Shown one piece after another: positions 26,220 to 41,200 of a stretch of 64,000 nucleotides of DNA. The position numbers and the translations under genes are program-made. Each line of letters starts with the position of its first letter. Within the stretch, counting starts at the first letter, position 1. Source of the DNA: Dirofilaria immitis (Eukaryota > Nematoda > Chromadorea > Rhabditida > Onchocercidae); NCBI GenBank assembly GCA_024305405.1, contig JAKNDB010000079.1, positions 2,780,501-2,844,500 of the forward strand. Direction: 5' to 3'. A model generated the notes under the pieces. The model made no database searches, was not told where the DNA came from, and worked only from the letters and a program-made list of their open reading frames with translations.

Positions 26220-29200
26220 ATGGTTATGGTTGATAGACTTAATTGTCGTATTCAATATGTTAATGATTCGGATCCATTTGCAACAACATCATGCTCACAC
26301 CTGGAACCAAATCGTCCGATAATGTATAACTTTTACTTCATCAACCTATCGGTGAACAATTACCGGAAATTATTCGTACACTTCGAGCACCACATAAGGT
26401 AACATTGTTTGTTTGATATGTTTTTTTTTTTTTAATTAATTATTCTAATTAATGTTTAATTGATAAATTAATAATTATGCATAAAATCAAAATGAAATGA
26501 AATATTCTCGATTAAGGTTAGCAAGAAGTTTGAAATAATAAAAATGATTTTAATTACAACTAATTAATTAGTATTTACTAATTAGCAATTAAAATAAATC
26601 ACAATTAAGTTTAGTAATTAAAATTAAAATGTCTTAATGTTGATATTTCATTCATCAGAATAGTCTATTTTTATTACATTTCATTTTATTTTAATAAACA
26701 TAATTTATGCTAGTAAAGTAAACAACAATAAAACAACAACAACTAGAAAAAGAAACTTTCTGAAACTTTGTTTATTTATTAGTTGTATAAATATTTGTTC
26801 ATTTGGATATTTCAAATTTGAATATGATAATTTCAATTTGAACTAATATATATAATAAAAGTTAAGTAATACTTTTTTTTCACAAATTCTAATAAATTGA
26901 ATAATTATAGCCAAATAATGCCGCATTACAAATATACAAATATGAGGGTACTATCGGTGATTATGGTTCATATTTGGATTCTGAAATGTCATTGATGGAA
27001 CAAGAAGATGAATTGGAAATTCTTCGAACTGATCCGTAAGTTTTTGTTTTTTCTCTTTCTCTAAAAATGTATCGGGCAAAATGAGTAATATTATGATCAT
27101 TCAAAAATTCTCGAACTCTTGACAAATTTCTAATTGATCAACCCATGTTCTGCAAACTTTTCATTTATAAAGTTTCTGAAACTGATCGTATTAGAAAAAA
27201 AACTAAATTTTTATTCAAAATTCAAATTCTTAATTATTGAAATTATGTTATTAGAAGAATATTACAAAATGAAACAATGAAAGAAAAGATAGGAAGATAA
27301 GAAGTGATAAGAGATGATCTTTACATTATAAGTTAACGATGACACAATTTATGATGAAGACATGAATGGATAAGATGAAATTGTAATGCACGAAAATTTG
27401 ATTGAATTTGATGACAGTATTGCAATATTGCACAATACAAATGTTGCTATCAATTTAATGTAGTTATAAGAAATGATAGAAAGATTGCTGATCATTCTCG
27501 AATGAATGATATTGTCACATGCATTCCTTTCCTGGTGTATCATTTTGTCTATTCATCACTTTAACAATTTTCTTTTCAATTATATTATCGATTTGACCTT
27601 AATCTGATCTTTTATGTTGGTAAACAGCGGGATGCCTTCTGGTAAATCTCAATCCTGAATCTAAACAAATAGCAGCAAATAGCAATATCATGAACATTCT
27701 TTCAAATCCTTTGTCTCGTTTATACAAATTAAACATGAATGCGATATCATCAACATTCTTTTCATTATTTCATTCTATTCCAGTTTATATTATTATTCAT
27801 TTCATTATTTATACCTATTCTATTCTTTCTATTTATTCCATAATCTTCTGGCATGATTCGACAATTTCGATGACCTCAAATCGATAAATTTATCTAATAA
27901 AATTAAGTGATCTTAAATTAGTAAAGTTATACCTTACAAAATTCGATCATCCATTATAAGTCACAATAAGGTATAAATATTGTAATTATTATCTAATTGA
28001 TTTGCATAATTTAGATAATTTCAGAATGATAAACCTATCAATGAAAATTAATTGATTTCAAATTAGTAATTTAATTTAATAAAAATTAAGTAATCATAGC
28101 ACAATAAAATATGTAAATCAGTTCTTATTGAACAAATTTTTTTATTCATTTAATAGAACTAATAATTTTCTATTCTTATTATTTATAACATTTAAATGAG
28201 AATTTAATTGATTTCATTTTATACTTCTTCCATTTATATTTAGTATTTAAAATGAAATGATAATAATTTAAATTCTTTTTTTCAGTTCTTAAATTAACCC
28301 ATAAAATTGATTATAATTTAACCGATATAATTCTCATAACTGATAGCAATTCAAATTTTATTTCTCTAATTTTTCATGATAATTTAAAATCAATTATAGA
28401 TTGATTGTTATGGTCTAAATAATATAGTTTTTTTTTCTTCATTCTTTATCATTATTAATAATAGTTTACAAGGATTAAATTATTTAAAATATTCTGCAGG
28501 AAGAAAAGATTACTATTAGAATATACAATCTTTGCTGCTATCCTTTTCAAGTTTATCATCATAATTATTCAACTGATACTACAACTATCATTGTTTATAA
28601 GTTTATCATCATGATTATTCAACTGATACTACAACTATCATTGTTTATAAGTTTATCATCATAATTATTCAACTGATACAACAACTATCATTGTTTATAA
28701 GTTTATCATCATAATTATTCAACTGATACTACAACTATCATTGTTTATCATTGCGTATCGTTAATTCAATGTTTCAATAATATCGGCAATAAATAAATTG
28801 TCGTACACTCTCATATTAACGCTATTTTTCTTTTCTTTTATTTATTTTCATTTTATTTATTTTAAAATTAATTAATAATTTATCCCATTCGTAGATTAGA
28901 AATTGCGAATCGTTTTCTCTTTTTTTTTTTTGTTTTTTCCTTTTTAAGAGATAAATTTTGAATGAATTCTTGTTTTGATAATTATCTTAGTTACCTGTTT
29001 TGTTATCATCCCATGGGAAGCATATTATTGTTAAGATTTTTTTGATTATTCAGAATTCATTCATTCCATCCTTTCATTCTATCCATCCATATTTCATGGT
29101 TTCTTTTCCAATATTTTTGGCATTATTTTATTTCATGACTTTTACATATCGTTTTATATCTCTCCTATTTCATTATCTTTTGACTAGACCAATTTTCCAG

Positions 29201-32200
29201 TATTCTTGGCTATTTTTATTCCAGCCTTCTTTAATTGTCTGAATTTTCATTATCCAAATAATTTTATTTATATTTATGAAATGTGGTAAGTAATTATATA
29301 TTTCATAATTTTATTCCTTATTTAGAATTCTCTACAATTCATAATAAATATCATTGAAATGCTCTCATTTATCATCTCTATTATTATCTTATCTTGATTA
29401 TACCTTATTTTGGAATTAATGATCTCAAAATTTTTATATACAATTAGACTATTTTGAAATATCGAATATTCGAGTAATTCGATACCATTTTATTTTTTAA
29501 TCTATCCTTGATAAGGATGGGAAATTCGTTTCTGATTAGCATATATTCATTTCTCAGAGTATTTAATAATTCACGTTGAATTAGCATTACTTAATCGTTT
29601 TTCATCTTCCTTATCTTATCCATCTTCAATATTATCAATTCTTTCCAATACATGATTATTAGTTTATATCGATCACTTAATTGAAGCAATTGATACTTCG
29701 AAGCTATCAAATGCTTCAGAATCCTTTCCATTTCCTTCAAATGGAACTATATCATCTTTTGCATCGATCATCATAATGAATATTAGTAATATTTCTTTTT
29801 TGAATATTATAACTTACATTTAAGTATTACTTTCTACGTTTCAACATTTTGTGACATTCTGTTATTCGCTGTTTATCGACAGCTGCATGATAATTCATTC
29901 GACAATCATCATTATTAGAATCTATAAATCATTAAATTCATAATGCTAATTTATTATTCATTCAAACAACTGCAAATTAATGAATAGCGAATTGAATTAC
30001 TGCAATTTACTATCATCTGTTCAAGAATCAACCGCTGGAAGCGAAATGCCCGAAATTCTAGAACGAAAAAGACGGAATATTTTGGAATCTCTCACTAACA
30101 CACGCTGTTCCAGAATCTCTCCTTCTCAAACTTTAAGAAATTCAATTTTACGGACAGAAGTTCAAAATCCTGCAATTGCCGAAGCTGATGCATATCGTCC
30201 TTGTGGAATTGCTTCTAACATTGCTAACTCTTCTACTACTACAAATACCCGATTGCCATTAGCCGTGAAACCTTTACGTCAGCATCAGTTGAAGTCTGAG
30301 AATCCATATACTTCTGAAGAATACAGACGCAATGCTGGTATTCCCATTTCCTCATCATTACCGCGAATGCATAAAACTGAGCTATCATCATCTAAAGATT
30401 TGCGTAAAACGCTATCTGATTTCAAGCAAAATTCACAAAACATTTCTTCAGCTAATATTGTCAAGTCGAAATGTGAATCTGAAACATTAATTGGTAGTCC
30501 AATGAATAAAATTTTGCATGGAACTAATTTGAATTCACGAATTAGTACGCCGACATGTATAGCACGACCTATTTATTGTGACAATGAGATGACCCGTAAC
30601 TCCTGTAATACCGTATCATCGCTACAAAAAGCAACCCCAATTCATCGAATTACAGAAATAGGAGGTAAAGTAATAAAAAGTTTACCGTCAACAAATATAT
30701 CAGAGATGTCATTAGCATCAAATATTGCAATGAATTCAACGGTTGACATCAAATGGGAAGCAGCAAAATGTGATATGAAAAAGGAATCAACATATCCTAC
30801 TATTGGGAAACCAGCAAAATCAATGTTAAAGTAATCAGGCCAAGACGTTTAACAGTAGCTTGCTCTACGTTAAATGATTGGCCTACCAGTGAAAATACTA
30901 CGCATGATAGAAATATCACTAATCGAAAAATAATCAATGGAAATGATTCGTTGAAACGTAAAACTACGAGAGAGTTACCGAAAAACATTGGTTTAGCTCA
31001 TCGGTCGATGGACCACCGGTCACGTCACAAATTCGTGAAACCGCAATCGATGATGATTTGCCGTCTAAACGACCGATTGCTTCACGCATTTATTCCTCTA
31101 ATTCATCGCCAATAACACCAGTTCAGAAACCTACCATAATAAGATCTAACAGTTCACAGATCTTTCGAATGACTCCAACTCCACCACCAAAACCTAGTAG
31201 GACTTATGAGGAAGTATTTGTTGATTCATTGCAGACGAAACAATCCGAATATAACTCAAATTTAGACATTAAATCTGTACGAAAAATTTGCCCAATTAGA
31301 GATAGCTCGAGATCAACCATTGCAAAAGATTACTGTGATAGTCGCGATAACAGCATTGATTCCGGATTTGGGGCCGATTTTCGGAAGAACTCAAGTGATA
31401 CGATAGGAAGTAGCCCAGATATTCAAACATCCGGAAAATGGCTTCAGTCTCTTGATTTACCATGTGATTCATACTGTCTTGCAAATGAGGATTTAATATC
31501 AGAAAATTCCCTTATAAGGTTTTCATTTTTAACAAATTTTGAAATCTTTTTTTTTTTAGATTTTAATTAATAGAATTGAAGCCTTATTAGTGTAGACAAG
31601 TTTTTTTTAATTGCTAAACTTATCTTAAATACTATCTGTGATTATTATCCAAATGATCGGATAAATAGAAACCTTGCGAGAATCTCGTATGGCCTACATA
31701 GAATGAATGAAAGTAAAATTTAAATGTGAAATAAAATTCAATTCAATACCTTTAAATATATTATTTTTTTATAATACAATTATCTAACATATATAATTTA
31801 ATAAATTTAATTAACAATTACAGTAATTAATTGAAAAGAATTTTAAATATTTAAAATTAATTAATGCTTAGATAAATTTTAATAATTTATAACTTCTTGT
31901 TTATGTTTATTATTTCATATAAATTGAAAGAAAAAGACAGGTAGGAATATTTTAAAAAGAAAGGAAAATTTTTTAAAACTAAATTTTACATAAACAATAA
32001 TTATTCGATTGATTTGCGACTTATATTTGCATAAAAATGAAAAGTTTTAAGATTGATAGGGAGAGTAGGGAGGAATTCATTTGAAATTTAATAGTAAATA
32101 ATTTTACTTTCAATACATATATGGCCTATATATATGGCCGTATAAAAAAAAATAAATAAATAAATAGCCATATATTTTGTTTATTTATTTTTCTCTCTTT

Positions 32201-35200
32201 CTTTTCGATATTTTTATTTTTATTTTTGTTTTTTTTTTTATAGGCGACGAAATAGTTTGGTTGTGCGAACTCAAACAGGTCTTAGAGTTAAAACAATAAT
32301 TGGTAGGAATTTTGATAATTAATTTTTCCATTTATTATTTATCAATCGTTAACATTTTATTGAAGTTTTTTTTTTTTTCTTAGTAATTTATCTAAGAGAT
32401 TTTTAATTTGTAAACAATAAAAAAAAAACAAAAAATTAGAGCAATGATCATTTTGCAGACAAATTACTCAATTCAAATGGGCGCGATCAACGACGAGCTC
32501 TATTTTCATTAAAACAAATTTTTCAAGTAAATATTAAACTTTTTTTTCTCTCATATAATTTTTAAATCGTTGAAAAAAGAAATATTTTATTGTTTGATAA
32601 TTTATAGGATGATAAAGATTTGGTACATGAATTTGTACAAAATGGTGGCTTAGAATGTATGATAAAGCTTGGAAGACAAGCTGATCAAAATCATCAAAAT
32701 TATATCCTTCGAGGTAATTAAGTATTTAATTATTAGAGTCATACATTTAATGAATTTATTTTATTCCTTGCTAAAGTTAAAATAATAATTTATACTTTGA
32801 TAAATAGCTAGCTAAAGTTATATCTTTAATCAGTTTAACAAGTATGTAGTAAAACGATAAATCATTATAAATTCACTATGAATATATTAATCATGATAAA
32901 TCATTATAACATATCATTATGATTAAATTAAGATGAATTGGAATGGAATAAAAAAATAATCATTCAATTTTTGATCAAACTTTGTTTCATAACTTGGTAT
33001 TTCCGATTTAAATAAACTGATAATCTGATATCGTTCGTAATTAACGTATTATTTCAGCATTAGGCCAAGTAATGTTATATGTAGATGGTATGAATGGTAT
33101 TATTGCTCATATTGAGACAATTCAATGGCTTTATGAATTGCTTGATTCACCGGTAAAACTTTTTTTTTTTTTTAGATATTATTAATAAATCTTTTCTTCA
33201 ACTTTTTTTTTATTTCATTGAAGAAAAGTAAATTTGAATATTTTTAATTTCTTAAATAATCGATAAATTTAAATATATAAATTATAAAACTTTATGCTAC
33301 AGCTTGTCTATCTGATTATCAAGCTGAAACATCATTAACTATTAACTTATCAAATTAAAATATCATAAATTGCTGGTCTTATCAAGCTAAAATATCATCA
33401 GTTATCTGATTATCAAATTAAAGTATTATAAATTATTGGCTTATCAAACTATGCATCACAAATTGCTGGTCTTATCAAGCTAAAATATCATAAATTTCAA
33501 TTCCTCGTTGCATATTTTCGGAGAAAAATGAAGAAAGTTAAAGTTTACAAAAATTTTAAGGCCTATTATAAATTTGCATGAAAGCGAAATATTATTTTAA
33601 ATTATTAATTGAATTATCATTTTTATCAATTCTTTTATATGAGCAAAATAGATGGAAAATCTTTTTTATAAATAATACTTAACTTATCATTGATAAAAAA
33701 GTTTTTATTTTAAATGTTAAGTTTAGAAATTTTTTCTGTACTGTTTATTTTAATATCATGATAATATATATTTGCATACGAATCTTTAGTTAATATTAAA
33801 ATTACCGTTAATTAGTATAAAAATAAATTACACAAAAAAATTCAATGATTAAGATTCTAAGAGAGTATGATAAATAAACAAACAAATAATTAGAATTAAT
33901 AGGACAAATAAAATTTAAGTCAGTGATTAAAAAAAGAGGTTGAAAGTTTTAATATTTTATTTTAATTAACCGCTCTTATTAATCGTTTTATTTCAGTAAA
34001 GATAGAACTTATTAAAATAAAATTTGTTCATAAATTTTTAAAAATTTTCAAATATTTTAATGATAAACTTATTTTCAATTTTTCAATATACTCCTTTGCC
34101 TATTTCATTTTACAATTCGAGAATTGAAGTTTGATATAAATGAGTAAAAGTATGAATATTTATTGCTTCGTTAAGTTCAAAATTTTCAAATGATTTGCTT
34201 TTCAAATATTTTGGCAGAAGTTTTCATTTTGATTTAAATTTACTTCAATATTTTTATTGTTGATTAAGCTATTTCGGACTACTTTACTCTATATAACACT
34301 TAAATATTTTGAAATCTGAGTCAAGAATTGCTTAGTTATCTCGAGATTTCCAAACTTTTGCCATGGCTTAGACTAATTAAGAAACTTGAAAATATTATTA
34401 GTCTGTCGTTATTTATTGTGTTATTAATTAAGTATTAATAATTAGTCATTTTACAATTTGCATTACTTGATTTTTTATTTGCCATGACTTGCTTGATATT
34501 ATCGAGAATGTCGAGAATATGAATTTCACCATATTATCATTGAAATATTCATTCTAAAAATGATATTTCATATGGCATATGTTAAAATGTCTTATTTCTC
34601 TTATTCATTCTATTGTCAATATTTACTTTTTAAATTATTTCATTTCTAACTATCTATTAACAAAAAAAAAAGCGAGAGAAATGTTTGTAGCATATTAATC
34701 CATCATTATGCTCTGAAATAAGTTCATTTCAGATTGGTTGGATAAGACCGTTATCATTTTCATGCTAGCTTATCTATATATTTTCATATTTTATCATCTT
34801 ATCAAACATTTCCTTTCTTCTCAAATCATTCATTTTTCGACAAGCAAAATTTATATGTCCTCTTTAGAGAGAATAGCAAACTTCGCTTTTAAAACATAAA
34901 TTTGATTATTTAGATAGCCTAGTATTATTTAGAAATATTTATTCTTGAGTTCTTTAATATCATTCTAATCCAAATATAAAGATTAAATGGTAATTAAACT
35001 TACATTATCAGTTTGAATTACAGTAATAATTGAACATTTCAAACTAAGCTTTTAAAAATGCAAGTCTAAAATTTCCTTAATAAAACAAAAATGATTATTG
35101 ATAAGATTAAACGATTACTATCTATTAGTAATTTCTACAAATTTTACTATCAGCTTTCGATATCACTATCAATCTTTAAATTCAAAAATGAAAGTAACAG

Positions 35201-38200
35201 ATAATGATAATAAATTTTTAAATTTATTTTTAATATGATCAAAAACAAATGTTAAGCATATTACATAATTGATGATATCATTTTTCAATCAATTTCAATC
35301 TTTCAAAATGATAAAATTATCATAAGTTGAGAGATAAAAAGAAAAATAAAACTTTCATTTTTATTTACTAATTAATAAACTTATTGCTTATCAAAATAAT
35401 TCTTATTTTAATGGATCACTTTGATAATTTAAATTAATTTCAGTATCGATTAGTTGTAAAAACAGCATTGAAATTATTGCTGGTATTTATCGAATATACG
35501 GATCACAATGCACTTTTGCTAATGACTGCTGTTACAAATATCGATAAAGCTAATAGTATTTTATTTATTAAAAATTTATACTGTAATTATAAATATATCA
35601 TGGCATACTGTATTGCACTTATTAAAAACTTATACTGCTATAATAAATACATAATGACATACTGTATTGTATTTTTATTTTCTCGAATTTCCTCTTTAGC
35701 TTTTTTTTTATTTTTGAAACAGATTTTTATGAGTTAAATTTTAAAAATTAATTTTTTTCTTTCTTTTGAAATTAATATTTTTTATTTGGAAACAGATCGA
35801 CCTGATTGGTTTGCATTAATGAGAGTACTTAATGAAAAGGATGCGAATGATGTTGAAATGCTTACATACGGTATGACCGTTATCAACAAAACATTAAATG
35901 GTGTTGCTGATCAGGTAATTTTGGACTAAGAATTAAATAATCAAATTTGAAATGGATAACACCATCATTTAGTGAATTAAAATGATTAGAGATAGTACAT
36001 GCAAGTAAAATATATGAAATGTTAATTTGATTATTATCAAGAAAACATTAAATGATGTTGCTGATCAAAGTAATATCATCCTAAAATGTCAAATTTGAAA
36101 TGGATAACATTATTTAATGAATTAAAATGATTAGAGATAGTATATGCAAGTAAAATATATGAAATGTTAATTTAAGCAAATGTTTCCTTTTCATTAAATT
36201 TTCTAACTCAAAGAAAATAAGAATAAAATAAAATAAAAGTTTAAAAGAGCAAATCAATTTGCTTAATAAATAATTAAGAATTCAATTAGAACATCAATCA
36301 ATAATTCTTATCATAAATCAATCAATATCTTTGGTTTACTATTTAGAAATGATAGTTTCAGGATACATATTATGATCTCGTCGATTCATTGGAATCACAA
36401 GGCTTAGAAGATGCAATGCAACATATGTTGAAACTTGGTCATAAAGATCTCAAAGATCAATGTAAATTATATGAAAATGTACTTAAACAAGAAGATGAAG
36501 CTGAAAGCAGTGATGAAAGTATCGTTAAAATGAGGTATTAATAAATTAAATCCATTATGAAGTGGGGAAAAAAATTTGTCATAAATTAGCATTGATGATT
36601 AGCAACATAATTTATTATCATAGGTCAAAGGTTAGTTATCATTGATTTATTTTTGTTTTTTTATTCAAATTTATTTGATCAAATTTTCTACAATTTGCAA
36701 CTTTAACATTATTTTTGATAATAAATTCATCATTGAATTCAATTTATTTTGAAAATTTGATATAAAATTAAATTGCAATCGAAATTGTAAAAAAAATTTT
36801 TCGCTGAAAGATAAAACGAATCTTAATCCTAAATATTCTTTATATTATACGTATGCATTCACGTAAGTCATAAATCGCAGCGTAATTTTTTATTTACGTA
36901 ATTCTTTAATTATACACGTTCATGTAATTTACTTTTCAATGCATAAGCTTATTTATGGTTATGATTAATTACTTAAATGAATATATCAATTAGATGAAAA
37001 TTGTTGCAGAATGCAAACAACATCACCGGTCGTTGTTGATCGTAGGGCAGCGTTGCGTCGACGACATCACGAATCATTAGTTCGGCAACAAGAACATTTC
37101 AATTTTCATAAAATCAATTCTGTAAATAATAATATTGAAAAATTTGAATCGTAAGTTTTATGATCTACTTTTCGCTGGGTGCGAAAAATCAAATGATCAA
37201 ACTTTCTGGTTAGCTAGAAGATATTTAAATTAGATTTTTTTTTAAAATTTTATATTTTATAAATAAGCCAATTTATTTCATTACTCAATATTCTTGCCTA
37301 TTTTTATAGCTAAATAATTTTAATTAAATAATTTCAACAATTTCATTACTTAATTAATTAATTACTAATTTAATTGCCTAAAAAATTATCTCAAAATTTT
37401 CAATTTATTTAGAAAGAAAATAAAAGAATTTAATTTATTTGTATGATATTTATATAAATTAATAATTAATTTATTGTTACATTTTTTCTACATTTATAGA
37501 CCTATGTCAAATGCTACTAATAGAATTGTTAATGGTACTACGACAAATGATATTGTTGATAATGATACATCAAAATTGATACCACCATGGGGAAAGAAAG
37601 TTTCTGATGCTGTTGAATCACAATCAAAAATAATAATACAGTCAGTTACTGGTAAAAAACTTTCATCAAAAAAAAAGAAGGGTCAAAAAATTAATCGGAA
37701 GAAATTTTAAAAGTTAAAATTTAATTCTATTATTTATTATTAGCAAAATTCCAAAATTTTCATTTTCAATTGAATCAATTTTTCCTCTTCCAGAATTTAT
37801 CAGTAAATGAGATAGGCGTATCACAATCATCGATAAAATCATCATCATCAACATCAGTAGCATCATCGACGAAAATAATTGAAAAGAAATTGGAAAACAA
37901 TGAAAATGTAGAATCTGATGAGAAACCGGTTTCGCATTTCTTTTTCTTTTATTCCTAGAAGGATGGAAAATTTGTTTGATAATTAAATTTGTTATTTTCA
38001 TTAATTAAATGATAAATTATTGTTGATATCTTTTATATTCCAAATTTTTTGCGAATCAAACACATCCGATTTGTTCGAGAATAAAACAATTAGTGATTAA
38101 CATCAAGAAATTCATAAATTACGTTTAGCACATAAAAAAATTACACGTAGATTACGTAAAAATCAAAAACGCATATTGTTATGTGTATTCAAGCCATCAT

Positions 38201-41200
38201 TTCTTCACATTCAAAATTTTTTAAGAATCAAATATCTAACTGATTGATAATCAATCATTAGAGATAAACATCAAAAATATTATGAATCCATAAGTTACGT
38301 GCAGTACGTAAAAGCTAAATGTGCGTACGTGGACATAGAAAAGTGCTCGTAACAGAAGCTTGAAATGCTAAGCGTAATATAGCAAAGCTCTGTATTATTT
38401 TATCTCGCAAATATCAATCGCCATGAAATAATTCTTAATTTTTCAGGTTCGAGCACCACCGCCAAGATTTCCTGCTACACTATTTTCGCCAACCGAAAAT
38501 AAAACAATGGAATTTCCGGAACCAATCAAGAAATCAGAACCAGTACCAGAACCGAAAAGGATATCATCACCTAAAGCAAAAGTAGCGAATTCTAAAATTT
38601 CATTTAAATTTTTCGAAGAATTTTTAAATAATATGAGAACTATGTTAGTTAATGAATTCAAATAAAAAAATAAAACTTGTTTCAACCTGATAGTACTTAT
38701 GTTTCAGTCTGATAGTACTTACGTTGCAAAATTTCGAAATAGTAAACTCTATGATAAAATATATCAAATCAATTAATTATAGGTTATCGAGGATGAAGAT
38801 GATGTTGCGGCTGGTAATAATGCATTTGCGGCACAATTACGTCGTCGTGCACTTAAACGCGAACAAAATGCGACATTGTTTGAACCAAAACAGGATGAAG
38901 CTGAAATACAATGGAAAAAGGTTTAGCTTTTTTTTTTCCATCTAACAAAATTTTCTATTCTATAAGAATTCTAAAAAATCCTAAGCATATCAGTTATCAT
39001 AAAATTAATTATTCAAAAATGGAAATTATTGAAACCTCATTAACCTAGGTTGCAATTTGGTGATAATGATAATATAATGATAATGATGATGATAAATTAC
39101 TCATATTCGTCTAGCTTTCTTCTTCAGGCTGCCGAAAATTTCAAATCGAAACCGTTAATTATCAATGATTTGGATTTTTCGGAATTTCATAAAGATGAAT
39201 TTGAGCAAGATCCATTAGTAATGGCTCGATTAGCAGCAATCGCCCAGGAGAAAGGTCTACTTCCAGGTGTTAGCAATAATGATATTCCATCAGGTAGTAA
39301 TGATTATATCAGTTTTTAATTTAATTTTTTGAAAAAGTTATTAATAAAAAACATTTGATGATTCACTTCTATCCTCATTTATAAAAGAATATCATTGTGA
39401 TATATTTATAGGAAATTTGAAATTCTAAGTATCATTTCATATTTATTCTGTTTTTCCTAAGATATATTTCAGTGCTGAGATATATATTTTTCATGTGAGA
39501 TAACAAATATTTTCAATTATTAGATCAGAATTTAAAATTAATTTCTTTCCTTTTTATTGATAAATTTTGATAAATATATTTTAATATACAATTAATTAAG
39601 TATAGTTCTTTCGATTCTTAGAGTTATAAAATTTATTAATTTACTTTAAAATTAAATTTGATAAAAATTTTTAGCACCCGAAAAAGGTCCACCACCAGCA
39701 CCACCATTGTTACCTGGTGCACCAGGTGCACCACCACCACCTCCTTTTCTATTTCCAAATAGTGGTCAAAATCAAATAGGTCGTGAACCAAGTCCAGGTA
39801 AATACATAAATATTTTCGAAAAATTTGAAAATGTATAGAAACAATTTTGTTGCAAATAATTTTACAATCGAAATAATAAATTACCTTTTGGATGAAAATT
39901 TTTAACTAAAAATTGGATTAATTTAAAATTATTAAAATTAATTTGATTTTTAAAAATATTTTTCTATTTTTATTTTTTTAAATTCTTTTTTTTAGTACCA
40001 CCGGTATCAAAAACTGGAACATTGAAGTTGCATTGGAAACCTGCACAAGCTGAATTACCACCTGTACCATCATTGAGAAATAAGGGAACATTTTGGCATA
40101 AATTAGATCTACCACAAATTGATGCTAAAAAATTGGTTCAACTATTTGAGCAAAAAACCAAAGAAATTCCTACTGTTAAGGTAAAGATAATTTAAAATTT
40201 CAATTTTCGATATTTCATTTATTAATTCTCGAATATATTTAATAATGAATAATGAATTATAAATTTCAATTTTCGATATTTCATTTCCTAATTCTCGAAT
40301 ATATTTAATAATGAATAATGAATTATAGATTTCAATTTTTGGTTACAATATCTTCAACTATATGCTTTTAGATTGATTGATTTATTAATTTTGGCACTTT
40401 TATCTAAATTGTAACTGACGAAAACTTTTTTTTTGGTTCCAAAATGATCAATTTTATTCAAATTTATGATTATTATCAAAACTCTCGACATATATCGAAT
40501 ATTTTGATAATTATGATCAAGCAATTTTGATTAGATATAATTGTACAATTAAATTTATCGAAAATTAATCAATAAATTTCGAATTTTTTATTTAAAAAAA
40601 CTTTTCAAATATTTAAATATTTCTCGCACTTATTTTTTGTTGATTGTATTTCATTAATAATTAATCAATAAATGATCGTAAAAAATAATATATAAATTTT
40701 TTTAGCGACTCAATGGTGAACATCGAGTACAAATCCTTCAAGTGTTACCATTAAAACGATCGCAGGCTATTAATATTGGGCTTACAAAGTTACCACCTAT
40801 AAGTGTTATTCCAACCGCTATCATGGTAATCATATCATTTTTTTCTTAACAGTTGTTTCATTATTTCGCTTATCATCTATTTTTTATTTATCTGTTCATT
40901 TATCTTATAAAATAAGCATAAATAAATGTTAAACTGATATTTTAGAAATTTGATTCATTGGTATTGAATAAAGAAGGCATTGAAAAAATACTCACAACAA
41001 TGATGCCAAATCCAGCGGAAATTGAGCAAATTGAATTAAAAGTTGCGGAACATCCGGATATGCCGTTAGGTCAAGCGGAACAATTTCTTCTAAAACTTTC
41101 ACAAATACCATGCCTATTAGAACGATTAAGGCTTTGGGTATTCACATTAGACTATAAAAATTGTGAAAAGGTATGAAATTTTAAAATTTTCAAAATTTTA

